Assembly: GCA_947650875.1 (NCBI GenBank)
Contig: CANSXE010000008.1
Location: 1 to 42,598 of the forward strand
Direction: 5' to 3'
From: an uncultured Bacillota bacterium
GTDB lineage: Bacteria; Bacillota; Clostridia; Oscillospirales; Oscillospiraceae
Length of the DNA: 42,598 nt
Shown here: piece after piece, positions 11,893 to 20,192 of the stretch
How positions within the stretch are numbered: position 1 is the first letter of the stretch
Layout of the letters: each line of letters begins with the position of its first letter
The notes under the pieces: generated by a model
Database searches by the model: none
What the model saw: the letters and a program-made list of their open reading frames with translations, nothing else
Told to the model about the DNA's origin: nothing
Position numbers and translations under genes: made by a program

Positions 11893-12807
11893 TCACCAGG
11901 GCTTCACCCCTCCGGTGAGCTCCGACACAGCGGCCAGCCCCTGTTTTGCAGCAATATCGGCCAGACCGTCCCGCACCTTGAGGGGGGCGAAGGGGTCGGC
12001 AAACAGGGCGGTGCCCACCGCCACGGCGGTGGCCCCGGCCAGCATGAGCTGGGCCCCGTCCTCCCCCTTGGACACGCCCCCCATGCCCAGAATGGGCAGA
12101 GCGACCGCCTGGGACACCTCCCACACCATCCGCACCGCCACCGGCAGCACAGCGGGGCCGGACAGGCCGCCGGTGTTCATCCGAAGAATGGGCCGGCGGG
12201 TGTTCACGTCGATGCGCATCCCCCGAATGGTGTTGATGAGGGACAGGGCGTCCGCCCCGGCCCCCTCCACCGCCCTGGCAATCTCTGTGATATCCGTCAC
12301 GTTGGGGGACAGCTTCACCATGACAGGCACGCCTCCGGCGTGCTTTTTTGCTTCCTCCGTCACCTCGGCGGCCAGCTCGGGCCGGGTGCCGTAGGCCAGC
12401 CCTCCCGCCTTCACGTTGGGACAGGAGATGTTCACCTCGATCATATCCACCCCGGCGGCGGACAGCTTTTCACACATCACGCCGTACTCCTCGGGGGTGT
12501 TGCCGGAGATGTTGGCGATCACTTTCGTGTCAAACTGCCGCAGGAATGGCAGTTCCCCGGTGATGAAGGCGTCCACGCCGGGGTTTTCCAGGCCCACCGA
12601 GTTGAGGATGCCCATGGGGGTCTCGGCGATACGGGGGGCGGGGTTGCCGTTTCGGGGGTGTAGGGTGAGACCCTTGGCGCAGATTCCCCCCAGCTCTCCC
12701 AGGTCGTAGAACTGGCTGTACTCCCGGCCGAAGCCGAAGGTGCCCGAGGCCACCACCACCGGATTTTTCAGGGTGACGCCTGCCAGCTTGACGGACATAT
12801 CAAGCAT
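11893..12807 (-). CDS. pyrD: Dihydroorotate dehydrogenase class 1B, catalytic subunit
   Basis: Oxidises dihydroorotate to orotate with FMN and passes electrons via PyrK to NAD+. The 304-aa protein shows KNPVVVASGTFGFGREY, the GICAKGLTLHPRNGNPAPRIAE active-site lead-in, VNISCPNVK with the class 1B catalytic Cys, and FMN-phosphate-binding GMGGVS near residue 246. The start ATG 12807 overlaps the pyrK stop by 8 nt, with GGAGG 9-10 nt upstream. It is the last gene of the pyrC-pyrF-orf-pyrK-pyrD unit. Confidence 0.96.
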   Translation of the reverse strand: MLDMSVKLAGVTLKNPVVVASGTFGFGREYSQFYDLGELGGICAKGLTLHPRNGNPAPRIAETPMGILNSVGLENPGVDAFITGELPFLRQFDTKVIANISGNTPEEYGVMCEKLSAAGVDMIEVNISCPNVKAGGLAYGTRPELAAEVTEEAKKHAGGVPVMVKLSPNVTDITEIARAVEGAGADALSLINTIRGMRIDVNTRRPILRMNTGGLSGPAVLPVAVRMVWEVSQAVALPILGMGGVSKGEDGAQLMLAGATAVAVGTALFADPFAPLKVRDGLADIAAKQGLAAVSELTGGVKPW

Positions 12808-13573
12808 CCCAGTCCACCTCCTCCGCGTTGAATACCGGGCCGTCCTTACACACGTGCTTGACGGTGCCGTCTTTCATAGGGGTAGCGCACACCAGGCACG
12901 CCCCCACGCCGCAGCCCATCCGCTCCTCCATAGACACCTGACAGGGCACGTTGAACTCAGCGGCCACCTTCGCCACGCTTTTCAGCATGGGCTTAGGCCC
13001 ACAGGCCAGGATTCCCTGGTAGTGGTGCTCCTTCTCCAGCTCCTGTCGGACCAGGGCGTCCACAAAGCCGTGGTAGCCCAGGGAGCCGTCGTCGGTGGCT
13101 ACCAGACAGTTGACGCAGTCCTCCGCAAAGCGGTCCAGCAGGATGGCTTTTTCTTTGGAACGGAATCCCAGAATGGCGGTAGAGGTCCCGCCGCAGGTCC
13201 CCGCGCAGCCCAGCATGGGGGGCACACCGATGCCGCCTCCCACCAGAAGGTAGGGGCCGTCCTCCGCGTCAAACCCGTTACCCAGAGGACCCAGCACATC
13301 CACCGTGTGGCCCACGGGACGGCGGGCCAGCCAGGCCGTGCCCTCGCCCCGGACCTCAAAGACGATGGTCAGGGTGTCTCCGTCCCTGCTCCCCGTCCAC
13401 TGGCAGATGGAGATGGGGCGGCGGAGCAGGTTGGCGTCTCCGCACTTGATATGGACAAACTGTCCGGGGCGCACGCCGGACGTGCGGACCATATCCCCTA
13501 CGGCCAGCACCATATAGACGGCGTCCCCCATCTGCGTTTTTTCAACGACCCTGCATTTGCGCTCTATTTTCAT
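12800..13573 (-). CDS. pyrK: Dihydroorotate dehydrogenase electron transfer subunit
   Basis: FAD and [2Fe-2S] subunit of class 1B dihydroorotate dehydrogenase. The 257-aa protein has an FAD-binding segment RRPISICQW, nucleotide-binding GGGIGVPPM, and a C-terminal ferredoxin-type cluster motif CGVGACLVC followed by a fourth Cys (HVCKDGP). It lies 14 nt after the zinc-ribbon gene and overlaps pyrD, with which it forms the complex. The ribosome binding site is weak (GGTG), so its translation may depend on the upstream gene. Confidence 0.95.
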   Translation of the reverse strand: MKIERKCRVVEKTQMGDAVYMVLAVGDMVRTSGVRPGQFVHIKCGDANLLRRPISICQWTGSRDGDTLTIVFEVRGEGTAWLARRPVGHTVDVLGPLGNGFDAEDGPYLLVGGGIGVPPMLGCAGTCGGTSTAILGFRSKEKAILLDRFAEDCVNCLVATDDGSLGYHGFVDALVRQELEKEHHYQGILACGPKPMLKSVAKVAAEFNVPCQVSMEERMGCGVGACLVCATPMKDGTVKHVCKDGPVFNAEEVDWDA

Positions 13574-13587
13574 CGTTTCACCGCTTT

Positions 13588-14097
13588 CTATTTTTCCCAG
13601 GGCGGCTTTTTCCCCGGCTTAAAGGCAACATGATCCGGTTCCGGCTCCGGGGCCTGGGGCGGGAGGGTGGCCTCCTCCTCGGAGGGGGCATACTTCAGGA
13701 AGGAGACGTCAAAGAATTTCACCTGGCCACAGCAGTCGCAGCGGAACATGACCATTGTGTCGGTATAGGTCTGAAACAGGCCCATCTGGCTGAGGAAGGA
13801 CACCTCGTCCACCTTGGTCATCCGCTGGCCGCAGCATGTCAGGGTCTTCTCCTGACACTTCCGGCGGGCGTCCTCCCGCTTCTGCTGCTCCTCCGTCTCC
13901 TTCAAAAAGGTCTCCATGCGCTCCCGGCCCTCCGCCCGACCCGTCTCCAGAGCCAGAACAGCCCGCTGGCGCTGGGACAGATTCATATATCTCTCCCCGC
14001 ACCTGCCGCACACCTTCTGCGGCACGCCGCCGCAGGTGAGCTGGTTGGCCTGCCAGAATTTAATCTCTTTGCCGCAGAAAACACAGACTTCCGCCAT
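13588..14097 (-). CDS. Double zinc-ribbon hypothetical protein within the pyr operon (169 aa)
   Basis: Two cysteine clusters frame the protein. An N-terminal pair, CVFCGKEIKFW (residues 5-15) with VCGRCGERYM (about 29-38), resembles DUF4428-type zinc ribbons. A second pair, LTCCGQRM (about 86-93) with CDCCGQVKFF (about 119-128), follows after a Glu/Arg-rich helix (about 40-82). The C-terminus is Pro/Glu-rich. It is likely a soluble zinc protein of unknown role. It lies between pyrF (18 nt upstream) and pyrK (14 nt downstream) in one transcript; I know no pyrimidine enzyme with this layout. Confidence 0.75.
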   Translation of the reverse strand: MAEVCVFCGKEIKFWQANQLTCGGVPQKVCGRCGERYMNLSQRQRAVLALETGRAEGRERMETFLKETEEQQKREDARRKCQEKTLTCCGQRMTKVDEVSFLSQMGLFQTYTDTMVMFRCDCCGQVKFFDVSFLKYAPSEEEATLPPQAPEPEPDHVAFKPGKKPPWEK

Positions 14098-14115
14098 AAC
14101 AGCCCCCTTTTCCCG

Positions 14116-15039
14116 TCAAACGATGGTCACAAACTGCCGGATATCGTCCCGCATGGCGATGGCGGCGTTCCGGGCGGCTTCGGCGAAGTCGTGTCCGTCC
14201 CCGCCCGTCTTCTGCCAGGCGCACATGATGCCCCGGGAGGAATTTACAATGGCCCCGTGGCCGTATTTGTCAAAGGCGTACTGCACATCGTCGGCGGTGC
14301 CCCCCTGGGCGCCGTAGCCAGGCACCAGGAAAAAGGTGTGTTCCAGCCGCTTGCGCAGTGCCCGGATATCGGAGGGGTAGGTGGCCCCGGTGACTGCCCC
14401 GGCCATGGTGTAACCGTACTTGCCCTCGGTGCCGGCAGCGATGCGCTGGTTCAGGTCGCCCATTACCTGATAGACCGTCCGGTCTCCGGCGGGGATGTCC
14501 TGGAGCTCCCCGGAACCGGGGTTGGAGGTCTTCACCAGCACGAAGACACACTTGTCCTCCCCCTTTGCGGCTTCCAGGAAGGGCTTGATGGAGTCGGAGC
14601 CCATGTAGCCGTTGAGGGTGACACAGTCGGCGTCGAAGCTCTTGAACTGCTCCCCCTCGATCTTCGCCCCGGACAGCCACCCCTCGGCGTAGGCGGCGGC
14701 GGTGGAGCCGATGTCCCCCCGCTTGATGTCGGCAATGACGAAAAGGCCCTTCTCCTTGGCGTATTTTATGGTGCGCTCCAGCACCTCCATCCCCTGCCAG
14801 CCCAGATTTTCGTAGTACGCTGCCTGGGGCTTTACGGCGGGGACGATGTCGCAAAGGACGTCGATAAGCCCCCGGTTAAACTGCCAGATGGCTTCGGCGG
14901 CCCCCTTGAGACCCACCCCGTGCTCCTCAAAGGCGGCCCGGCGGAGGTGCTCGGGCACATACTCAATACGGGCGTCCAGCCCGGCCACGGTAGGGTTTTT
15001 CATGGCGCGGATCTTATCCTGTAAAACGTCGAATGACAT
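14116..15039 (-). CDS. pyrF: Orotidine 5'-phosphate decarboxylase (type 2)
   Basis: Decarboxylates OMP to UMP, the last step of de novo UMP synthesis. The 307-aa length and sequence mark the longer type 2 subfamily. The catalytic Lys/Asp cluster is seen in VIADIKRGDIGSTAAAYAEG, with VAGLDARIEYVPEHLR at the N-terminus and LVKTSNPGSGELQD mid-protein. I chose ATG 15039, 8 nt after AAGGA; the ATG 9 nt further upstream overlaps that site. It follows pyrC after 23 nt. Confidence 0.95.
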   Translation of the reverse strand: MSFDVLQDKIRAMKNPTVAGLDARIEYVPEHLRRAAFEEHGVGLKGAAEAIWQFNRGLIDVLCDIVPAVKPQAAYYENLGWQGMEVLERTIKYAKEKGLFVIADIKRGDIGSTAAAYAEGWLSGAKIEGEQFKSFDADCVTLNGYMGSDSIKPFLEAAKGEDKCVFVLVKTSNPGSGELQDIPAGDRTVYQVMGDLNQRIAAGTEGKYGYTMAGAVTGATYPSDIRALRKRLEHTFFLVPGYGAQGGTADDVQYAFDKYGHGAIVNSSRGIMCAWQKTGGDGHDFAEAARNAAIAMRDDIRQFVTIV

Positions 15040-15062
15040 TTGAACCATTCCTTTCTTTTATG

Positions 15063-16343
15063 TTACACCTCGTCCTGATAGATGACCTCGCCCCGGACGA
15101 TGGTGTATTTCACCCGGCCCTTGACGGTCCGCCCGGCGAAGGGGGTGTTGCGGGCCTTAGAGACGAATTTTTCCGGGTCGATGGTCCAGACCTCGTCGGG
15201 GTCGAAGACCACCAGGTCGGCCACCGCCCCGGGGGACATGTGGCCCCGAGCCAGCTGGAGGATATCCGCGGGGTTGGTGGACAGACGGCGGAACACGCCG
15301 GGCAGGTCCAGCTTTTTGGTGTGGTACAGCTGGGTGAGGGTGAGGGCCAGGCTGGTCTCCAGGCCGATCATGCCGCTGGGGGCCCGGCTGAGGGGGCGGG
15401 CCTTCTCCTCGGCGGAGTGGGGGGCGTGGTCGGTGGCGATCACGTCGATGGTGCCGTCCTTCAGCCCGGCGATGATGCCGTGGACGTCCGCCTTGGTCCG
15501 CAGGGGCGGGTTGACCCGGGCCACGGCCCCCTGGGTGAGCACCTCATCCTCAGTGAGCGTGAAGTACTGGGGGCAGGTCTCGCAGGTGATGGGCACCCCC
15601 TTCTTCTTCATCTTCCGGATGATTTCCACGCTCCGGGCGGTGGACACATGGCAGATATGGGCCCGGGCCCCGGTCTCCTCGGCCAGCATGGCATCCCGCA
15701 TGACCATAATCTCCTCTGCGATGGCGGGCCGGCCCTCCAGCCACAGGTGGCGGGAGACGCTGCCCTCGTTCACCGCCCGGCCGGCCACCATGGTGGTGTC
15801 CTCACAGTGGCACAGCACAGGCAGCTCCAGCTGCCGGGCCCGGATGAGCACATCCCGCATGAGGTTGGCGTTGTCCACATTGTTGCCGTCGTCGGACAGG
15901 GCCACCGCCCCCGCCGCCTTCAGGGCTTCGGCATCGGTGGGCTCCTCCCCCCGCAGGCCCAGGGACAGGGCGGCGATGGGGTAGACCCCCACGCCGTTGG
16001 CCTCTTTCGCCCGGTCCAATACATATTTTACCTGCTCCGGGCAGTCCACCGCCGGGCTGGTGTTGGCCATACAGGCCACCGAGGTGACACCCCCCCGGGC
16101 GGCGGCAGCGCAGCCGGTGAGGATATCCTCCTTATAAGTAAAGCCGGGGTCCCGCAGGTGAACGTGCATATCCACCAGTCCGGGCCCCACTGCCAGCCCG
16201 GCGGCGTCGATGATCCGGTCAGCTTCGCAGTCCAGCCCCCGCTCCATCAGGACGATCCGGCCGTTTTCCACAAAAATATTCTGAAGTACAACGGTCCCCG
16301 TCACCGGATGGACCACCCGTCCATTTTTAATTAAAAGTCTCAT
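15063..16343 (-). CDS. pyrC: Dihydroorotase
   Basis: A zinc amidohydrolase that cyclises carbamoyl aspartate to dihydroorotate. The 426-aa protein has the metal-binding HVHLRDPG motif near residue 59, GVTSVACMANTSPAVD, a metal-ligand region with CHCEDTT, and ATDHAPHSAEEK near residue 304. This is the class I bacterial type. I chose ATG 16343, with GGAGGAG about 5 nt upstream. It is the first gene of the pyr unit, below a TTGCTA-N17-TATAAT promoter and a ~68-nt leader in which I see no PyrR-type attenuator. Confidence 0.96.
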   Translation of the reverse strand: MRLLIKNGRVVHPVTGTVVLQNIFVENGRIVLMERGLDCEADRIIDAAGLAVGPGLVDMHVHLRDPGFTYKEDILTGCAAAARGGVTSVACMANTSPAVDCPEQVKYVLDRAKEANGVGVYPIAALSLGLRGEEPTDAEALKAAGAVALSDDGNNVDNANLMRDVLIRARQLELPVLCHCEDTTMVAGRAVNEGSVSRHLWLEGRPAIAEEIMVMRDAMLAEETGARAHICHVSTARSVEIIRKMKKKGVPITCETCPQYFTLTEDEVLTQGAVARVNPPLRTKADVHGIIAGLKDGTIDVIATDHAPHSAEEKARPLSRAPSGMIGLETSLALTLTQLYHTKKLDLPGVFRRLSTNPADILQLARGHMSPGAVADLVVFDPDEVWTIDPEKFVSKARNTPFAGRTVKGRVKYTIVRGEVIYQDEV

Positions 16344-16417
16344 ATGTCTCCTCCGCGCATACATGGTCGATTTGGAAAGATCCGCCGCACATTGGCACAG
16401 ACTCTTCTAAGCTATAA

Positions 16418-16446
16418 ATTATAGCGGAAGATACAGGATTTAGCAA
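16418..16446 (-). promoter_or_regulatory. Promoter of the pyrC-F-orf-K-D unit
   Basis: Minus strand: -35 TTGCTA (16446-16441), 17-bp spacer, -10 TATAAT (16423-16418). The start of transcription is expected near 16411. Confidence 0.75.
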
Positions 16447-16524
16447 CGAGTTTTTCAAATTTTCGGGGTATGCTATCACCGGCGGAGAACAAGTCGTATT
16501 CTCCGGGATAAAGGAGGGAAATTT

Positions 16525-16716
16525 ATGTACGGAAATTCCTGCCACGCCAATGGCTGCGGTTCGTTTATTATGGGCACTGCCGCCGGTATGCTGGCCGGCG
16601 TTGCCGTGGGCACCATGATGGCAACGCCCAGCCGGCAGATCAAACGGACCGCCCACAAGGCTGCCCGCCGGGTCAACGAAGCTATCGACCATCTGGCCGA
16701 CGCCATGGACATGTGA
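16525..16716 (+). CDS. Small YtxH-like membrane protein (63 aa)
   Basis: The peptide has a Cys-rich start (MYGNSCHANGCGSF), one Gly/Ala-rich membrane segment (about residues 15-33, IMGTAAGMLAGVAVGTMMA) and a basic amphipathic helix (KRTAHKAARRVNEAIDHLAD). This is the layout of YtxH-type general stress proteins, though it is only a pattern match. AAGGAGGG lies 7 nt upstream of the ATG, and a hairpin follows the stop, so it appears monocistronic. Confidence 0.7.
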   Translation: MYGNSCHANGCGSFIMGTAAGMLAGVAVGTMMATPSRQIKRTAHKAARRVNEAIDHLADAMDM

Positions 16717-16725
16717 GCATGACAC

Positions 16726-16753
16726 AGCCCCCGGCGCAAGCCGGGGGCTCGGT
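16726..16753 (+). terminator. Terminator after the YtxH-like gene
   Basis: A 10-bp stem AGCCCCCGGC / GCCGGGGGCT with a GCAA tetraloop, followed by a short CGGTTT. Confidence 0.75.
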
Positions 16754-16815
16754 TTGTCGAAGTTATGAGAAGCTTCCCATAGCTTCCACATGCGCAGAGG
16801 TAACCTGATACCTGA

Positions 16816-18309
16816 CTATGATGATTTCTTGCTCAGCACATGTGTTTTCACAGCGGAGATAATCATAGGAAGAAATACCGAGCTGAACGCCACGATAAGC
16901 AGGAGCAGGGATATTGGACGGGTGACGAAAATGGAAAAGCTGCCGTTGCTGACCAGAAGCGATCGCTGCATATTTTTCTCCAGCGTCCCCCCAAGAATCA
17001 GGCCCAGAATTAACGGGGGCATGGGATAGTCCAGCTTGCTCAGCAGGAACGCCAGGAAGCCGATGAGAATCATCAGAAAAATATCGCTGACGCTGTTGTT
17101 CAGCGCATAGGTGCCCACGATACAGAAAGCGAATACAATGGGTGTCAGGTATTTGTTTGGTACATCGCCCACCTTGGAAAAGAGACGAATGCCACAGAAT
17201 CCCAGCAGTCCCATAAAGATATTGGCTACAAAAAGACCGACGATAATAGTGTAGACCTTGACTTTTTCATTGGTAAACAGCAGCGGCCCCGGAACGATGC
17301 CCTGCATCATCAGCGCCCCCAGCATCACGGCAGTCCCCGCATCGCCGGGAATTCCCAATGTCAGCAGGGGAATCAGCGCGCCGCCTGAGACGGCGTTGTT
17401 CGCGGCTTCGGGCGCAGCCACGCCCTCCAGCCGTCCGGTGCCAAATTCCTCCGGGTGCTTATCCCAGCGTTTGGTCTCGTTATAGGCCAGCCAAGAGGCG
17501 ATGTCCCCCCCGGTCCCGGGTATTGCGCCGATGAAAGTGCCGATCAGGCTGGAGCGCAGAAGGGTTGGGAAAATCCGCTTGATGACCCTCCAATGCGGGA
17601 ATGTCCGGCGGATTTTTTCAGAAGTCCGTGCACTTTGCGCGTCTTCTTTCTCGATATTGACCAGCCCCTGAGAAAAGGCGTAGAGTCCAATCAGCACAGG
17701 GACCATCGCAATGCCGCCCAAGAGGTAGGTGGAGCTGAATGTAAAGCGTTTGGCTCCGGTCAGGGCGTCCATGCCCACTGTGGCCAGCATCAGCCCAATT
17801 AAGGCACTGATAAGCCCCTTTGTGACGTTTTTGGAGCTGAGACTGGTCACCATGCTCAGGCCGAATACCGCCAGAGAAAAATATTCCGGAGAGGTAAAGG
17901 ACAGCGCGACCTTAGACAGAAGGGGGGCGGTCCACAGCAGCATGACAGCGCTGAACAATCCTCCAAAGGTGGAGGCCAGGGTGGAAACGCCCAGCGCCTG
18001 GGCGGCTTTCCCCTGTTCGGTCAGCGGGTAGCCGTCCAATACGGTGGCCGCAGAGTTTGCCGTGCCGGGGGTGCGGATCAAAATCGCCGTGATAGAGCCG
18101 CCATAGATTGCGCCGCAGAATACGCCCAACAACATCAACAGTCCGGCAGAACCGTCAAATTTCAGCGTGAGGGGGAGCATAAGGCTCAGCCCCATAATGG
18201 AGGACAGTCCGGGCATAGCGCCCACAAATACCCCCACAAAAGCGCCGCAGAAGGTAATAAACAGATGAACAGGCTGTAACACAACGCCAATCACTTCCAG
18301 TAACGACAT
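16816..18309 (-). CDS. tctA: Tripartite tricarboxylate transporter large permease (TctA family)
   Basis: The 497-aa multi-pass membrane protein of a TctABC secondary importer. It has the characteristic GLSSIMGLSLMLPLTLKFDG, the GGSITAILIRTPGTANSAAT signature (about residues 70-89) and its second-half counterpart FIGAIPGTGGDIASWLAYNE. Such transporters take up small organic acids, using a periplasmic or lipid-anchored binding protein. It lies 13 nt after tctB; order tctC-tctB-tctA. The substrate cannot be told from the permease; the divergent transketolase operon suggests an acidic sugar derivative. Confidence 0.93.
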   Translation of the reverse strand: MSLLEVIGVVLQPVHLFITFCGAFVGVFVGAMPGLSSIMGLSLMLPLTLKFDGSAGLLMLLGVFCGAIYGGSITAILIRTPGTANSAATVLDGYPLTEQGKAAQALGVSTLASTFGGLFSAVMLLWTAPLLSKVALSFTSPEYFSLAVFGLSMVTSLSSKNVTKGLISALIGLMLATVGMDALTGAKRFTFSSTYLLGGIAMVPVLIGLYAFSQGLVNIEKEDAQSARTSEKIRRTFPHWRVIKRIFPTLLRSSLIGTFIGAIPGTGGDIASWLAYNETKRWDKHPEEFGTGRLEGVAAPEAANNAVSGGALIPLLTLGIPGDAGTAVMLGALMMQGIVPGPLLFTNEKVKVYTIIVGLFVANIFMGLLGFCGIRLFSKVGDVPNKYLTPIVFAFCIVGTYALNNSVSDIFLMILIGFLAFLLSKLDYPMPPLILGLILGGTLEKNMQRSLLVSNGSFSIFVTRPISLLLLIVAFSSVFLPMIISAVKTHVLSKKSS

Positions 18310-18322
18310 CCTTCTGCCCCCC

Positions 18323-18787
18323 TTACTTAAACAGCATACCCGCCGGCATCTTCAGATCCAGCAGCAACACAAACACAACAAAGATAAACGCCAGGATACC
18401 AGCGGTAATGGCGGCAATTTTCACTTTGTTTCGTTCACCTAAGAGGTACATAACAGCGGAAAGCAGGAAGATCATGGACAGATAGAAGCCCAAAAGACGA
18501 AGCAAAGCACAAAAAACGACAATGATTCCGGCGGCGATATAAATACGCTTCATGCCGGGAGATTTGAACTCAATGGGTTCTGCATGGTCAGATTCTTTTT
18601 TGTGAAATGCAGTCTGCAGAATCTGCACTACAGACAGCAGGATCATGATGGCGCTGAGGATAATCGGCCATACACCGGGTCCCATTGCCGTGCCGGATAC
18701 CGCAGCGTTCATCGTAAGGGAATTATTGATAATCAGCAGGGAAATCAGGATAAGCAGCGCGGATATGCCATAGTTGTATTTTTTCAT
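18323..18787 (-). CDS. tctB: Tripartite tricarboxylate transporter small permease (TctB family)
   Basis: A 154-aa protein with four predicted helices, including ISALLILISLLIINNSL near the N-terminus and a paired hydrophobic stretch in the last 40 residues. The GPGVWPIILSAIMILLS segment is typical of TctB (DUF1468). It partners with TctA. AGGAG lies 10 nt before ATG 18787. A hairpin separates it from tctC upstream. Confidence 0.88.
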   Translation of the reverse strand: MKKYNYGISALLILISLLIINNSLTMNAAVSGTAMGPGVWPIILSAIMILLSVVQILQTAFHKKESDHAEPIEFKSPGMKRIYIAAGIIVVFCALLRLLGFYLSMIFLLSAVMYLLGERNKVKIAAITAGILAFIFVVFVLLLDLKMPAGMLFK

Positions 18788-18830
18788 TCTGTAGTTACTC
18801 CTGTTCCTTGGTATGCCGGATATAAATTCA

Positions 18831-18870
18831 AGCGCGGGACAGGACAGTTTAAATGGTTCTGTCCCGCGCT
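18831..18870 (-). terminator. Intercistronic hairpin between tctC and tctB
   Basis: A 12-bp stem AGCGCGGGACAG / CTGTCCCGCGCT lacks a good T-run. It may be a partial terminator or RNA-stabilising hairpin that lets the binding protein be made in excess over the permeases. Confidence 0.55.
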
Positions 18871-18908
18871 CTGTTTTGAGCTACGGCAATCAATCGAGAG
18901 AATATGGA

Positions 18909-19874
18909 TCAGGCAATCAGCGTCTTATAGTACTCAGACTGCTCTGCAACAAAGTCGCTGAGCTGATCGGTGGTAATAGTAATGGGCTCAAAGTAGAAGC
19001 TCTCCCGGGTGGCGGCATAAGTATCCGATGCGACAGCGTCAGCCAGGGCGTTCTTCCAGTAAGTCACGATGGAGTCGTCCACGCCGGCGGGGAGGGCAAT
19101 CATAATCCAGCTGAGCAGGTTCACATCCTTGAACAGATCGCTGACCTCAGCCATGGTGGGGACATCGGGGGACGCCTGAGAGCGGTCCGCGGAGGTAACC
19201 GCCAGGGGAACCAGATCGCCGGAGTCGATTTGGCCGATGGCGGGCGCCATGGCGGAGATGCAGATATCCGCCTCATTGGCCAGAACGGCGGCGATGGCAT
19301 CGGGAGCGGAGTCGTAGGGCACAACCTTGACCGCCACGCCGGCGTTCAGCAGAATAGCGCCCAGCAGGTTCGGCACGGTGCCCACACCGGTAACGCCTAC
19401 GACCAGGGTGTCGGGATTGGCGTTGGCCTGCTCCAGGAACTGAGCAAAGGTGGAGAAGCTGGCGTTCTTGCTGCCCAGCAGCAGATACGGGTCCTGCTCC
19501 ACAGCGGCCAGGGGAATCATGCGCTCAGTGGGGTTGATGTCAGTCGCGCCGCTGACATAGTTGAGAACCAGGTCACAGTTGAGCAGGCCAAGGGTGTAGC
19601 CATCGGCATCGTGGCTCAAAAATTCCTCTGTGCCAATCAGGCCGGAGCCACCCACAGTATTTGTAACCGTAATATTTTTATCCAAAACGGAGGAAGGGAT
19701 GGCATCCAAAACACCGCGCACAGCCAAATCGGTGGTGCCGCCCACCTTGTAGGGAATGACAATCTCCAGGTCCTTCGCGGGGTAGTTTTTGGTGTTTCCT
19801 TTGCCTCCGCAGGCGGCCAGAGACAGGGCCGCGGCAGCGGCCAGAACCAGGGCAAGCACTTTCTTCATTTTCAT
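18909..19874 (-). CDS. tctC: Tripartite tricarboxylate transporter substrate-binding lipoprotein (TctC family)
   Basis: A 321-aa lipoprotein: signal MKMKKVLALVLAAAAALSLA and lipobox LAAC with Cys22. The mature region begins YPAKDLEIVIPYKVGGTTDLA, the usual TctC opening, followed by NTVGGSGLIGTEEFL and DGYTLGLLN. It should capture substrate outside the membrane for TctAB. AAAGGAG lies 7 nt before ATG 19874. It is expressed from a TTGACA-N17-TATAGT promoter and is divergent from the transketolase operon across a 318-bp AT-rich region. Confidence 0.92.
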   Translation of the reverse strand: MKMKKVLALVLAAAAALSLAACGGKGNTKNYPAKDLEIVIPYKVGGTTDLAVRGVLDAIPSSVLDKNITVTNTVGGSGLIGTEEFLSHDADGYTLGLLNCDLVLNYVSGATDINPTERMIPLAAVEQDPYLLLGSKNASFSTFAQFLEQANANPDTLVVGVTGVGTVPNLLGAILLNAGVAVKVVPYDSAPDAIAAVLANEADICISAMAPAIGQIDSGDLVPLAVTSADRSQASPDVPTMAEVSDLFKDVNLLSWIMIALPAGVDDSIVTYWKNALADAVASDTYAATRESFYFEPITITTDQLSDFVAEQSEYYKTLIA

Positions 19875-19970
19875 TTGTTTTCTCCTTTCAAATTATGTGG
19901 GGATCGGCAGGGTAGAATACAATGCAGCAAGTCCTTCATACCGTCAACTGCAAGATACATTGCTTCATCG

Positions 19971-19985
19971 CATTAATTATTAATA
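19971..19985. promoter_or_regulatory. Candidate operator A (CATTAATTATTAATA)
   Basis: An AT palindrome (ATTAAT-T-ATTAAT) lies just downstream of the tctC -10 box. Its first nine bases recur at 20136-20144 downstream of the opposite promoter. A regulator encoded in the divergent operon (the ROK protein) is the natural candidate binder; this is inference. Confidence 0.4.
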
Positions 19986-20013
19986 CTATAAAACAAGAGT
20001 CTCCTTTTGTCAA
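19985..20013 (-). promoter_or_regulatory. Promoter of tctC-tctB-tctA
   Basis: Minus strand: -35 TTGACA (20013-20008), 17-bp spacer, -10 TATAGT (19990-19985). The leader to tctC is about 100 nt. Confidence 0.75.
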
Positions 20014-20091
20014 GCACATTTTGTTATATAAATAAAAAAATATCCAAAAAGGAAAGGAAGCATGTTGAAAATGAATAGTCCAAAGTTTGGG

Positions 20092-20125
20092 TTGACAAAT
20101 TCATCTCCCAGTGTTATTTTATAAT
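20092..20125 (+). promoter_or_regulatory. Promoter region of the transketolase operon
   Basis: A consensus -35 TTGACA (20092-20097) is followed at 17 bp by TATTTT (20115-20120) and at 22 bp by a perfect TATAAT (20120-20125). The -10 actually used is uncertain. The rest of 19875-20192 is AT-rich and holds no gene that I can support. Confidence 0.6.
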
Positions 20126-20135
20126 AGATTAACGC

Positions 20136-20147
20136 CATTAATTAAAT
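20136..20147. promoter_or_regulatory. Candidate operator B (CATTAATTAAAT)
   Basis: It shares CATTAATTA with operator A and contains the palindrome TTAATTAA. It sits about 11 bp below the TATAAT of the transketolase promoter, where a repressor would block initiation. Inference only. Confidence 0.35.
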
Positions 20148-20192
20148 AGGCGCAAAATCCACTCGATTTTTTATTCAGGGGAGGTATGTGTT

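Noticed and set aside
16344..16411. PyrR-type attenuator before pyrC
   Set aside because: The leader is only about 68 nt and shows no terminator/antiterminator pair or PyrR-binding hairpin.
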